Assembly (NCBI GenBank): GCA_026993275.1
Contig: JALWUB010000392.1
Coordinates: forward strand, 1 to 13,333
Length of the DNA stretch: 13,333 bases
Direction: 5' to 3'
Source of the DNA: Robiginitomaculum sp.
Lineage (GTDB): Bacteria; Pseudomonadota; Alphaproteobacteria; Caulobacterales; Maricaulaceae
Below are positions 1 through 7,063 of this stretch, one piece after another. Both the position numbers and the translations under genes were made by a program. The first letter of the stretch is position 1. Each line of letters opens with the position of its first letter. The notes under the pieces were generated by a model that had not been told where the DNA came from, made no database searches, and saw only the letters and a program-made list of their open reading frames with translations.

Positions 1-871
1 GGATGAAGCCGGCCATGTTCTCGACCACGCCGAGCACCGGCACGCCCGCCTTGCGGAACATGTGCACGCCGCGGCGCACATCGGCCAGCGCCACTTCCTG
101 CGGCGTCGCCGCAATCAGCGCGCCCGCCAGGGTCACGGTTTGCACCAGGGTCAGCTGTGCATCGCCAGTGCCCGGCGGCATGTCGACAATCAGCACATCC
201 AGCTCGCCCCAGTCGGTATCGGCAAACATCTGTTGCAGGGCACCAATGATCATCGGCCCGCGCCAGATCACCGCCTGGCCATCGCCGATCATGAAGCCCA
301 TGGACAGGGTTTTCACCCCGTACGCCTCCAGCGGGATGATCTTTTCGGCGCGGCTGAGTTTCGGCTTCTTGCCCTGCAGGCCCAGAAGAATGGGCACGGA
401 GGGGCCATAGATGTCGGCGTCCATCAGGCCAACGCGCTTGCCCTTCTTGGCCATGGCCACCGCCAGATTGGCGGCAATGGTGGACTTGCCGACCCCGCCC
501 TTGCCCGAGGCCACGGCGATGACCGCGCCAACGCCGGGCAGGTCCTTTGGCTTGGGCGGCGGCGGGGCGCCATGGCCGCCGCGCATCGGCGCGCGCCTTG
601 GCGGCTCTTGCGGCGGCGCATCCGAATGCGCGGTGAGCACGGCGGTGACCGCGTTCACGCCCTTGACCTTGCGGGCCGCCTTTTCTGCCTTTTCGCGCAC
701 CTTTTCCATTTTTTCCGCCCATTCGCGGCTGGTCTGGATGGCAAACCCGACCCGGCCGTCCTTGACGGTCAGGCCCTGAACGGCGCCGCTGCTGATGATA
801 TCCGTGCCGGCTTGCGGGTCTTTTATTTTACCCAGCGCCTTGCGCACGCTATGAATGTCGGCTGTGGCCAT
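1..871 (-). CDS. mrp: Mrp/ApbC-type Fe-S cluster carrier ATPase (3' end outside window)
   Basis: This is a P-loop ATPase of the Mrp/ApbC/NBP35 family, cytoplasmic carriers that help assemble or deliver [4Fe-4S] clusters. I read 290 codons without a stop from the ATG at 871 to the window edge; the family is usually about 350-380 residues, so the C-terminal part, which normally carries the CxxC cluster-binding motif, lies outside. Residues 1-85 resemble the N-terminal MIP18/DUF59 domain. A Lys-, Ala- and Pro-rich linker follows. The deviant Walker A GKGGVGKST is at residues 123-131 and VDMPPGTGD at 229-237; ENMAGFI is the last readable stretch. A Shine-Dalgarno AAGGAG (complement of 879-884) precedes the start. 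The gene diverges from hflK across a 79-bp spacer. Family assignment is secure; the physiological client proteins cannot be inferred here. Confidence 0.93.
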   Translation of the reverse strand, partial: MATADIHSVRKALGKIKDPQAGTDIISSGAVQGLTVKDGRVGFAIQTSREWAEKMEKVREKAEKAARKVKGVNAVTAVLTAHSDAPPQEPPRRAPMRGGHGAPPPPKPKDLPGVGAVIAVASGKGGVGKSTIAANLAVAMAKKGKRVGLMDADIYGPSVPILLGLQGKKPKLSRAEKIIPLEAYGVKTLSMGFMIGDGQAVIWRGPMIIGALQQMFADTDWGELDVLIVDMPPGTGDAQLTLVQTVTLAGALIAATPQEVALADVRRGVHMFRKAGVPVLGVVENMAGFI

Positions 872-915
872 GCGCTTGCTCCTTGATTGCGGCGCTGCTT
901 TGGTCACATATCGGC

Positions 916-929
916 CACGCGCTCGCGTG
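916..929. promoter_or_regulatory. Inverted repeat in the mrp/hflK divergent spacer
   Basis: CACGCG and CGCGTG form a perfect 6-bp inverted repeat around a 2-base centre. It sits in the only non-coding space (872-950) between the divergent mrp and hflK starts, about 20 bp upstream of the hflK start, so an operator role is possible. A plus-strand promoter may lie nearby: TTGATT at 884-889 and a weak CATATC about 18 bases downstream, but the -10 match is poor. In high-GC DNA a repeat of this size can also arise by chance. Confidence 0.3.
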
Positions 930-950
930 ATTCAAGATGAAAGGCACAGC

Positions 951-2087
951 ATGCCCTGGAATGATCAGTCAAACGGCAACGGCCCCTGGGGGCAGAAACC
1001 AGGCGGCGATGGCAAGAACCCCTGGGGCAGCGGCCCCGGTGGCGGCGGCGAGCCCCCCGACGTGGACGAGATCCTGCGCACGCTGCAACAGCGCCTTGGC
1101 CGCCTGTTCGGCTTTGGCGGCGGCAGTGGCCTCGGTGGCAAGGGCAAGGGCCTTGGCGGGCTGGGCCTTGGCGTCATCGCCGTGGTCGTGCTGGGCGCCT
1201 GGTTCGCCAGTTCGGGCATCTACAAGGTCAATGCCGACGAGCAGGGCGTGGTCTTGCGCTTTGGCGCCTACAACCGCACCGAACTGCCCGGCTTTCACCT
1301 GAAGCTGCCAACGCCGCTGGAAACCGTGCTCAAGCCCAAGGTGGCGCGGGTGCACCAGGAAAACATCGGCTTCCGCGCCAGCGGCAATGGCCGCGCCGCC
1401 GCGGACATTCCCCATGAAAGCCTGATGCTCACCGGCGACGAGAATATTGTCGATATCGACTTTTCGGTGATCTGGCAGATCAAGAATGCCCGCGATTTCC
1501 TGTTCAACCTCGATGACCCGGTGGGGGCGGTCAAGGCCGTGTCCGAAAGCGCCATGCGCGAGGTCGTCGGCAAGAACAAGCTGCAGCCGATCATCACCCG
1601 CGGCCGCGAAATCGTCGAGCAGGACGCCCGCGACCTGATCCAGAAATCGCTGGACGAATATGGTGCCGGGGTAATCATCACCCAGGTGCAATTGCAAAAG
1701 GCCGACCCGCCGGCGCGGGTCATCGAGGCGTTCCGCGATGTCGTCAATGCCGGCCAGGACGCCCAGACCAAGATCAACCAGGCTACGGCCTATGCCAATG
1801 ACGTCATCCCCAAGGCGCGCGGCGATGCCGCCAAGCTGATCCAGGAGGCCATGGGCTATCGCGATTCGCTGATTGCCGAGGCCGCAGGCGAGGCAGCGCG
1901 CTTCAACCTGATCCATCGCGAATACAAGAAGGCGCCGCAGGTGACCCGCCAGCGCATGTATCTGGAAACCATGGAGCGGGTTTTGCAAAACACCGACAAG
2001 ATCATTCTTGGCAAGGATGCCGGCAAGCAGGTGGTGCCGTATCTGCCGCTGAACCGGAACAGGACGTCAGCCGAGGGAGGCCGGTGA
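951..2087 (+). CDS. hflK: FtsH modulator subunit HflK (SPFH/prohibitin family)
   Basis: HflK is a membrane-anchored SPFH/band 7 protein that pairs with HflC in a large complex around the FtsH protease and restrains its membrane-protein degradation. The 378-residue product starts MPWNDQS, the usual kind of start for HflK. Residues 10-70 are rich in Gly, Pro and Asn (with NPWGSGPGGGG), ending in a DVDEILRTLQQRLG segment. One transmembrane helix follows at about 71-90, then the SPFH domain from about 91 to 280 and an Ala/Glu-rich helical region. The motif RQRMYLETMERVL near the C-terminus is typical of the family. An in-frame ATG at 855 is possible, but it would add 32 atypical residues and run into the mrp gene, so 951 is preferred. 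The stop codon overlaps the hflC ATG by one base, which implies translational coupling. Confidence 0.96.
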   Translation: MPWNDQSNGNGPWGQKPGGDGKNPWGSGPGGGGEPPDVDEILRTLQQRLGRLFGFGGGSGLGGKGKGLGGLGLGVIAVVVLGAWFASSGIYKVNADEQGVVLRFGAYNRTELPGFHLKLPTPLETVLKPKVARVHQENIGFRASGNGRAAADIPHESLMLTGDENIVDIDFSVIWQIKNARDFLFNLDDPVGAVKAVSESAMREVVGKNKLQPIITRGREIVEQDARDLIQKSLDEYGAGVIITQVQLQKADPPARVIEAFRDVVNAGQDAQTKINQATAYANDVIPKARGDAAKLIQEAMGYRDSLIAEAAGEAARFNLIHREYKKAPQVTRQRMYLETMERVLQNTDKIILGKDAGKQVVPYLPLNRNRTSAEGGR

Positions 2088-2980
2088 TGGGACGCATTGC
2101 AAGCATACTGGTGGTCATCACCCTCATTCTTGGCGCCATCTTTGTCAGCACCATGCTGTACACCGTGGACCAGCGCGAACAGGCGCTGGTGCTGCGCTTT
2201 GGCGAGCCGGTGGGCGCGGTCAATGCCTGGGGCACGCCCGAGGATCCGGGCCTGCACATCAAGAAGTTCCCGTGGGACAATGTGGTCAAGTTCGACCGGC
2301 GCAATCTCATGCTCGACATTCCGCCGCAGGAGGTTCTGGCCTCGGACCAGGAGCGGCTGATCGTGGATGCCTTTGCGCGCTTCCGGATTTCCGACCCGCT
2401 GCAATTCTACAAGGCGGTGACCGACCAGCGCATCGCCAAGACCCGCCTGGCGCCATTCATGGAAGCCAGCCTGCGCCGGGTCCTGGGCAGCGTCAAATCC
2501 AACGACATCGTGTCCGGGCACCGGGCCGAGCTGATGGTCGCCATCCGCGATGCGGTCAATGCCCAGGCCAATGAATCCAAGCTCGGCGTGGAGATCATCG
2601 ATGTCAAGATCCGCCGTGCCGACCTGCCCCAGCAGAACGCCGAAAAGGTCTATGCGCGCATGCAGTCGGAACGCCAGCAGGCGGCGGCGAAAATCCGCGC
2701 CGAGGGCGAGGAGAAGGCCCGCACCGTGCGCGCCGAGGCCGACCGCACCGTGCGCGTCACCCTGGCCAAGGCCAGGGAGCAATCCTCCAGGATCAAGGGC
2801 GAGGGTGATGCCAAGCGCAATGACATCTATGCCGCCGCCTATGGCAAGGACCCTGAGTTTTTTGCCTTCTACCGTTCCATGGAGGCCTATGAAAAGGCGC
2901 TCAAGGCCGGCAAGACCTCCATGGTGCTGTCCCCCGACAGCGATTTTTTCAGCTATTTCGGCTCGCAAAAGAAGAAGTAG
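2087..2980 (+). CDS. hflC: FtsH modulator subunit HflC (SPFH/prohibitin family)
   Basis: HflC is the partner of HflK in the HflKC complex that surrounds FtsH in the inner membrane. The 297-residue product has one N-terminal transmembrane helix (about residues 5-24), then the SPFH domain opening with VDQREQALVLRFGEP. A long charged helical stretch around residues 185-250, rich in Ala, Glu, Arg and Lys, fits the coiled-coil part of the SPFH wall. The C-terminal SPDSDFFSYF is a conserved ending of HflC. The ATG at 2087 follows GGGAGG (2075-2080) with 6 bases of spacing; the in-frame GTG at 2084 would leave only 3 bases and is less likely. The gene overlaps hflK by one base and is 7 bp from the protease gene, so the three form one operon. 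The length is normal. Confidence 0.96.
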   Translation: MGRIASILVVITLILGAIFVSTMLYTVDQREQALVLRFGEPVGAVNAWGTPEDPGLHIKKFPWDNVVKFDRRNLMLDIPPQEVLASDQERLIVDAFARFRISDPLQFYKAVTDQRIAKTRLAPFMEASLRRVLGSVKSNDIVSGHRAELMVAIRDAVNAQANESKLGVEIIDVKIRRADLPQQNAEKVYARMQSERQQAAAKIRAEGEEKARTVRAEADRTVRVTLAKAREQSSRIKGEGDAKRNDIYAAAYGKDPEFFAFYRSMEAYEKALKAGKTSMVLSPDSDFFSYFGSQKKK

Positions 2981-2987
2981 GCGGCCG

Positions 2988-4388
2988 ATGACGGTGCTGC
3001 GCATCAAAGAGCTGGCCCTGGCGCTGCTGGCCCTCATGCTGGCGGGCGCGCCAGGTGCGCTGCGCGCCGCCCCGGATGGCTTTGCCGAGCTTGCCCGGCG
3101 GCTGTCGCCGGCCGTGGTCAACATTTCCACCAGCCAGAAGGTGGAGGGCGATCTGCCGCTGTTTCCCAAGGGCTCGCCGCTGGAGCGCTTCAACGACACC
3201 TTCGGAAACGGCAGGCCACGCACGGAAAACTCGCTTGGCTCCGGCTTTGTCATCGACGCCAAGGGGATCATCGTCACCAACGATCACGTCATCAAGGATG
3301 CCGACAAGATCAGCGTGACCTTCCCCGATGGCACCACCCTGGACGCGGAAGTGGCCGGGCACGATGCCGCGACCGACCTGGCGGTGCTGCGGGTGCACCC
3401 GCAGGCGCCTTTGCCCTTCGTCAAGCTCGGGGATTCGGACACCGCCCGGCCCGGCGACTGGGTGCTGGCCATCGGCAACCCCTTCGGCCTTGGCGGCTCG
3501 CTCTCGGCCGGCATAGTCTCGGCCCGCAATCGCGATATCCAGGCCGGGCGCTATGATGATTTCATCCAGACCGACGCAGCCATCAACAAGGGCAATTCCG
3601 GCGGCCCGCTGTTCAACATGGATGGCGAGGTCATCGGCGTGAACTCGGCGATTCTGTCGCCTTCCGGCGGTTCTGTCGGCATCGGCTTTGCCATCCCCTC
3701 CAATCTGGTCAGCCATGTGGTGCCGCAATTGCTGCGCGATGGCCATGTCAGCCGCGGCTGGCTCGGCGTGCGGGTGCAGTCTGTCAGTGCCGAGGTTGCC
3801 AGGACCTTTGGCCTTGACAAGCCGCAAGGCGCCATTGTGCTCAGCGTTGCCGATGGCGGTCCGGCCCAGGCCGCCGGGATCGAAACCGGCGACCTGATCA
3901 CCGCCTTTGACGGCCAGCCGATCGTCAATTCGCGCACCCTGACCCGGCTTGTCGCCGACAGCCCCGTCGGCAAGACGGTGCGCGTGCGCTATATCCGCGG
4001 CAAGCAGGCGCACGACACCCGCGTCACCATTGCCCGCCTGGCGGAGGAGGACGCAGACGCGCCCGCGGCCCGGCCGAAATCCGCCGCCAGCGCCAGGGGC
4101 GCCAGAATGCTGGGCATGCATCTGGCGCCGCTGAGCGACGCCCTGCGGCGGCGCTACAATCTGGCTTCGGATGTGTCCGGCCTGGTGGTGACGGCTGTCG
4201 AGCCGGGCACGGACGCGGCCGCGAAAATCCGCGTCGGCGATGTCATTGCCGAAATCGGCTGGCAGAAGGTTTCCAGCATCGAGGAGGCCCGGGCCCGGCT
4301 GGCCAGCCTGCAGACAAAGCCGGACGTGCCGGTGGCACTGCTGGTCAACCGTCACGGGCAATTGCTGCCCCGGGCGCTGCGGCCGTAA
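2988..4388 (+). CDS. Periplasmic Do/HtrA-family serine protease (DegP/DegQ-like) with two PDZ domains
   Basis: This is a trypsin-fold protease and chaperone for misfolded envelope proteins. The 466-residue product begins with a Sec signal peptide: MTVLRIKELA, a hydrophobic core, and probable cleavage near residues 27-28 (ALRAA). The catalytic triad is visible as His100 (VTNDHVI), Asp130 (ATDLAVL) and Ser204 (GNSGGPLF). PDZ1 spans about 258-345, starting RGWLGVRVQ. PDZ2 spans about 375-455, starting LGMHLAPLS. The segment between NISTSQ and LGSGF is fairly short, so the LA loop is nearer to DegQ than to E. coli DegP. The ATG at 2988 lies 7 bp after hflC, with no strong Shine-Dalgarno, so translation may depend on coupling. 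The position beside hflKC fits membrane and envelope quality control. It could equally be called degP, degQ or mucD, so I leave the symbol open. Confidence 0.93.
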   Translation: MTVLRIKELALALLALMLAGAPGALRAAPDGFAELARRLSPAVVNISTSQKVEGDLPLFPKGSPLERFNDTFGNGRPRTENSLGSGFVIDAKGIIVTNDHVIKDADKISVTFPDGTTLDAEVAGHDAATDLAVLRVHPQAPLPFVKLGDSDTARPGDWVLAIGNPFGLGGSLSAGIVSARNRDIQAGRYDDFIQTDAAINKGNSGGPLFNMDGEVIGVNSAILSPSGGSVGIGFAIPSNLVSHVVPQLLRDGHVSRGWLGVRVQSVSAEVARTFGLDKPQGAIVLSVADGGPAQAAGIETGDLITAFDGQPIVNSRTLTRLVADSPVGKTVRVRYIRGKQAHDTRVTIARLAEEDADAPAARPKSAASARGARMLGMHLAPLSDALRRRYNLASDVSGLVVTAVEPGTDAAAKIRVGDVIAEIGWQKVSSIEEARARLASLQTKPDVPVALLVNRHGQLLPRALRP

Positions 4389-4408
4389 ACCCGCTAGCCT
4401 TGTGCACA

Positions 4409-4441
4409 GCAGCCAGCGCCAGGCTGCAATCTGCGCCTTTT
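4409..4441 (+). terminator. Possible terminator of the hflK-hflC-protease operon
   Basis: GCAGCC (4409-4414) and GGCTGC (4422-4427) form a perfect 6-bp GC-rich stem with a 7-base loop, 20 bases after the protease stop codon. A short CCTTTTCC tract follows only after about 10 bases, so this is not a textbook intrinsic terminator. The position at the end of the operon is its main support. Confidence 0.4.
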
Positions 4442-4660
4442 CCGGTTCCATGAAAAATCAGTTTGCGTTTTCCCCCGGGATAGCGGTGGATTTGGAGCCT
4501 CACAAAGGGCTTTCAGGGGGTGTGGGGTGCGCGCACAGCGGCATCCCTTGCACCGCTGACGGGGCGCAAAGCCTTGTGGCGCCTTGATTAACAATCTCAT
4601 TTGCGTGTGCTGAGCCGTCTTTGATGACCCCGCACATCCTGATTATGCGCCCTGGTGCCT

Positions 4661-4691
4661 TTGCGGGGATAGCCTGACTTTATCCCCGCAA
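4661..4691. repeat. Perfect 11-bp inverted repeat (strong hairpin)
   Basis: TTGCGGGGATA (4661-4671) is exactly the reverse complement of TATCCCCGCAA (4681-4691), with a 9-base loop. It is the strongest hairpin in the window. Neither strand has a T-run after the stem, so it is not a classical intrinsic terminator. It lies between converging operons, where a bidirectional transcript-end structure, an mRNA 3'-end stabiliser or a protein site are all possible. Confidence 0.6.
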
Positions 4692-4856
4692 TTCATGGCT
4701 TGCCATGGCCCGAAATGGCTTGAAGTGGCTTTATTTATGGTTGGTTCTGGTTTGAGCGTGGCCGAAGCTGGCCCGCAACTGGCCTGCCCCATGGCCCGAC
4801 TGTTTGCAAAAACAGGACATGCAGACCATGAGCAAGCCATGCGCCGCTACCCTCAT

Positions 4857-4902
4857 CCCCGGATCAAGTCCGGGGCAGGCTCCAACCGTCTCCCCATGGG
4901 AG
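4857..4902. repeat. REP-like mosaic repeat with two palindromes
   Basis: CCCCGGA-TCAAG-TCCGGGG (4857-4875) is a perfect 7-bp inverted repeat. CTCCC-CAT-GGGAG (4890-4902) is a perfect 5-bp inverted repeat 14 bases further on. From general knowledge, motifs of the type CCCGGATCAAGTCCGGG and CTCCCATGGGAG occur as dispersed intergenic repeats in many alphaproteobacterial genomes. It sits about 55 bp past the mmsA stop codon, a typical place for such elements. Copy number in this genome cannot be seen from one window. Confidence 0.6.
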
Positions 4903-4958
4903 AAGGAGTCCGGCCTGTGTTTTCTGGCGTCCGTCCTCTGACCAATGCCTGAACCGCC

Positions 4959-6458
4959 TCACCCCATGGTCGGGATGACAAAAGCCTGATCGCCAACATC
5001 GCCTTCCGGCCAGCGCTGGGTGACGGTCTTGATCTTGGTCCAGAAGCGGACGCCTTCGGGGCCGTGCTGGTTGGTGTCGGCGAAGGCGGAGCGTTTCCAG
5101 CCGCCGAAGGTGTGATAGCTGACGGGGACCGGGATCGGCACATTGATGCCGACCATGCCGACCTGCACCGAGGCGGCAAAATCGCGTGCGGCGCGGCCCG
5201 AGCGGGTGAAGATGGCGACGCCATTGCCATACTGGTGCTCCGAGGGCAGGCGCGCGGCTTCTTCGAGGGTATCGGCGCGCACCACTTGCAGCACCGGGCC
5301 AAAGATTTCTTCGCGGTAGGAGCGCATGTCGGCGGTGACGTTATCGAACAGCGTCGGGCCGATGAAAAAGCCGTTCTCATGGCCCTGCAGGGTCAGGCCG
5401 CGGCCGTCGATAAGCAATTCGCCGCCCTCGTCGGCGCACATCTGGATATAGTTTTCGACGCGCGCCTTGTGCGCCGCCGTGACCACCGGGCCATAATGGG
5501 CGTCCTTGTCGGTGGAAATGCCGACCTTGAGCTTGCGGATTTCCGGAACGATGCGGGCAATGAATTCATCGGCGGTCTTTTCGCCCACCGGCACGGCCAC
5601 GGGCAGGGCCATGCAGCGCTCGCCAGCCGAGCCAAAGGCGGCGCCCAGAAAGTCGCGCACCACCTGGTCCATGTCGGCGTCGGGCAGGATGATGCCATGG
5701 TTCTTGGCCCCGGCCATGGCCTGCACGCGCTTGCCATAATGGGTGCCGGTTTCATAAACATAATGGGCGATGTCGGAAGAACCGACAAAGCTGACGGCCT
5801 TCACGTCCTCATGGGCGAGGATGGCGTCCACCGCCTCCTTGTCGCCATTGATGACATTGAGCACGCCCGCCGGGGCACCGGCTTCCATGAACAGTTCGGC
5901 CAGGCGCAGGGGCACCGAGGGGTCCTTTTCGGACGGTTTCAGGATGAAGGTATTGCCGCAGGCGATGGCGACGCCAAACATCCACATGGGGATCATCGCC
6001 GGGAAGTTGAACGGGGTGATGCCGGCGACCACGCCGAGGGGCTGGCGCATGGAATAGACATCGATGCCCGGTCCCGCGCCTTCGGTGTATTCGCCCTTTT
6101 GCAAATGCGGAATGCCGCAGGCGAACTCGATCACCTCCATGCCGCGCTGCACGTCGCCGCGGCTGTCGGCGACCACCTTGCCATGCTCCAGCGAGAGAAG
6201 CTCGGCGAGCTCGTCCATATGCTGTTCCAGCAGATCCTTGAAGCGGAACATGACGCGGGCGCGGCGCTGCGGGTTGAGCGCTGCCCAGGCCGGAAAGGCG
6301 GCCTTGGCCGCGGCCACGGCCTTGTCCACCTCGGCCGCATTGGCCAGCGGCGTCTGCGCCTGCACGGCGCCGGTATTGGGGTTGAACACGTCCGAGGTGC
6401 GCCCGGATGTTCCGGCCACCTGTTCGCCATTGATGAAATGCGTGATGGTTCGGGTCAT
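4959..6458 (-). CDS. mmsA: CoA-acylating methylmalonate-semialdehyde dehydrogenase
   Basis: This NAD- and CoA-dependent aldehyde dehydrogenase converts methylmalonate semialdehyde to propionyl-CoA and malonate semialdehyde to acetyl-CoA in valine, beta-alanine or myo-inositol breakdown. The 499-residue length matches the family. Visible motifs are TPFNFP (148-153), KPSE (174-177), FVGSSDIAHYVYETG (224-238) and the catalytic Cys282 in SAGERCMAL. Where ordinary aldehyde dehydrogenases have ELGGK with the general-base Glu, this protein has AGAKNHG (249-255), a hallmark of the CoA-acylating MmsA/IolA group. The start at 6458 follows AAGGAA and gives the typical MTRTITHFINGEQV; an upstream in-frame ATG at 6551 would add 31 atypical Arg-rich residues. 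It lies 96 bp after the phosphatase gene. No mmsB or acyl-CoA dehydrogenase gene is adjacent, so the pathway it serves is not fixed by context. Confidence 0.94.
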   Translation of the reverse strand: MTRTITHFINGEQVAGTSGRTSDVFNPNTGAVQAQTPLANAAEVDKAVAAAKAAFPAWAALNPQRRARVMFRFKDLLEQHMDELAELLSLEHGKVVADSRGDVQRGMEVIEFACGIPHLQKGEYTEGAGPGIDVYSMRQPLGVVAGITPFNFPAMIPMWMFGVAIACGNTFILKPSEKDPSVPLRLAELFMEAGAPAGVLNVINGDKEAVDAILAHEDVKAVSFVGSSDIAHYVYETGTHYGKRVQAMAGAKNHGIILPDADMDQVVRDFLGAAFGSAGERCMALPVAVPVGEKTADEFIARIVPEIRKLKVGISTDKDAHYGPVVTAAHKARVENYIQMCADEGGELLIDGRGLTLQGHENGFFIGPTLFDNVTADMRSYREEIFGPVLQVVRADTLEEAARLPSEHQYGNGVAIFTRSGRAARDFAASVQVGMVGINVPIPVPVSYHTFGGWKRSAFADTNQHGPEGVRFWTKIKTVTQRWPEGDVGDQAFVIPTMG

Positions 6459-6554
6459 GATGAGATTTCCTTGCGCTATGGCCTCTTGCTGCGGGGCCGT
6501 TTGTGCTGATCGCGTGATACGCCTGCGCCGTTCAAACGTCCAGAGGCGCAAATG

Positions 6555-7049
6555 TCACAGGCCGCGCGGGTCGAAAAGCGCGGCCAGGGCCGGACCGGTG
6601 TCGCGGATGTCGAAGGCTGCGGCCCAGCCGGTCTTGAAGCCGCCGCCCAGCGCCCGCACGGCCTTGCCGTCATGGTCAATGCCGTCCTCGACAAGCCGCT
6701 GCGCCAGGTGCGCCATGCCCGGATTGTGGCCGATGAGCGCCACGGTCCTGTCTGCCTTGCCGCAGGTGCCGAGCGCATCCAGAAGCGCGGCGGGCGTGCC
6801 CAGATAGAGAGACTTGTCAAACACCGCCCTGGCGCCGGGGGCGCTCTGGGCGATGCCGTCCCAGGTCTGGCGGGCGCGCAGCGCCGTGGAGACAATGGCA
6901 TGATCAGGCAGCCACCCGGCCTGCGCCAGCATCTGCCCCAGGGTGTGCGCCATGGCCTGGCCCCTGGCAGTAAGCGGCCGCGCATGGTCGCCGGGCGTGC
7001 TGCCAAAGGCGGCCGTCTTGGTATGGCGGATGAGGAGCAGGCGCTGCAT
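6555..7049 (-). CDS. SixA-like histidine phosphatase family protein
   Basis: This 164-residue protein belongs to the histidine phosphatase (phosphoglycerate mutase-like) superfamily and is closest in length and pattern to SixA-type phosphohistidine phosphatases. The phosphate pocket is visible: Arg8-His9 in LLLIRHTKT (His9 the expected nucleophile), Arg58 in STALRARQTW, and His108 in ALIGHNPG. RHTKT differs slightly from the usual RHAKS of SixA. The ATG at 7049 has AGGA about 7-10 bases upstream and lies 14 bp after the gmk stop, so co-transcription with gmk is likely. The substrate cannot be told from sequence: SixA in E. coli acts on phosphohistidine of PTS-type phosphotransfer proteins, but many relatives have unknown targets. 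Confidence 0.85.
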   Translation of the reverse strand: MQRLLLIRHTKTAAFGSTPGDHARPLTARGQAMAHTLGQMLAQAGWLPDHAIVSTALRARQTWDGIAQSAPGARAVFDKSLYLGTPAALLDALGTCGKADRTVALIGHNPGMAHLAQRLVEDGIDHDGKAVRALGGGFKTGWAAAFDIRDTGPALAALFDPRGL

Positions 7050-7063
7050 GAGCCGTCCTTGCG

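Larger units (their letters stand above)
4389..4958. other. Gene-free convergent spacer between the protease gene and mmsA
   Basis: About 570 bp lie between two converging genes. Reading frames here are short, have unnatural composition and match no family I recognise, so I call no gene. I see no tRNA cloverleaf. The spacer holds a terminator-like hairpin at 4409-4427, a palindrome GTGCGCGCAC at 4527-4536 followed by a CAGCGG/CCGCTG hairpin at 4536-4558, an 11-bp perfect hairpin at 4661-4691, a small CATGG/CCATG hairpin at 4694-4707, and a repeat-like mosaic at 4857-4902. Parts (about 4570-4600 and 4725-4755) are noticeably richer in A+T than the flanking genes. Confidence 0.7.

Noticed and set aside
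62..886. A 274-codon plus-strand open frame at the left edge
   Set aside because: It is opposite the mrp gene, whose minus-strand frame reads continuously with Walker A and the MIP18-like domain.
855..950. Longer N-terminus for HflK from the ATG at 855
   Set aside because: It would overlap the start of mrp and add residues unlike any HflK; the start at 951 gives the family-typical MPWNDQ.
1856..3280. A 474-codon minus-strand open frame under hflK/hflC
   Set aside because: It spans two well-supported genes and the start of a third in the antisense direction and has no family motif.
4430..4450. GGTTCCA-like T-arm sequence suggesting a tRNA
   Set aside because: No acceptor stem or anticodon arm can be drawn around it on either strand.
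2949..4451. A 500-codon open frame on the minus strand opposite the Do protease gene
   Set aside because: It is a high-GC shadow: the plus-strand frame has the full signal peptide, catalytic triad and PDZ domains, while the minus frame has no recognisable domain.
4695..4952. Short plus-strand frame in the convergent spacer as a possible small gene
   Set aside because: It runs through the palindromic repeat at 4857-4902, has no good ribosome-binding site and resembles no protein I know.
5064..6509. A 481-codon plus-strand open frame opposite mmsA
   Set aside because: It is rich in His, Gly and Ala in the way of antisense GC-rich frames and matches nothing; mmsA on the other strand has every expected motif.
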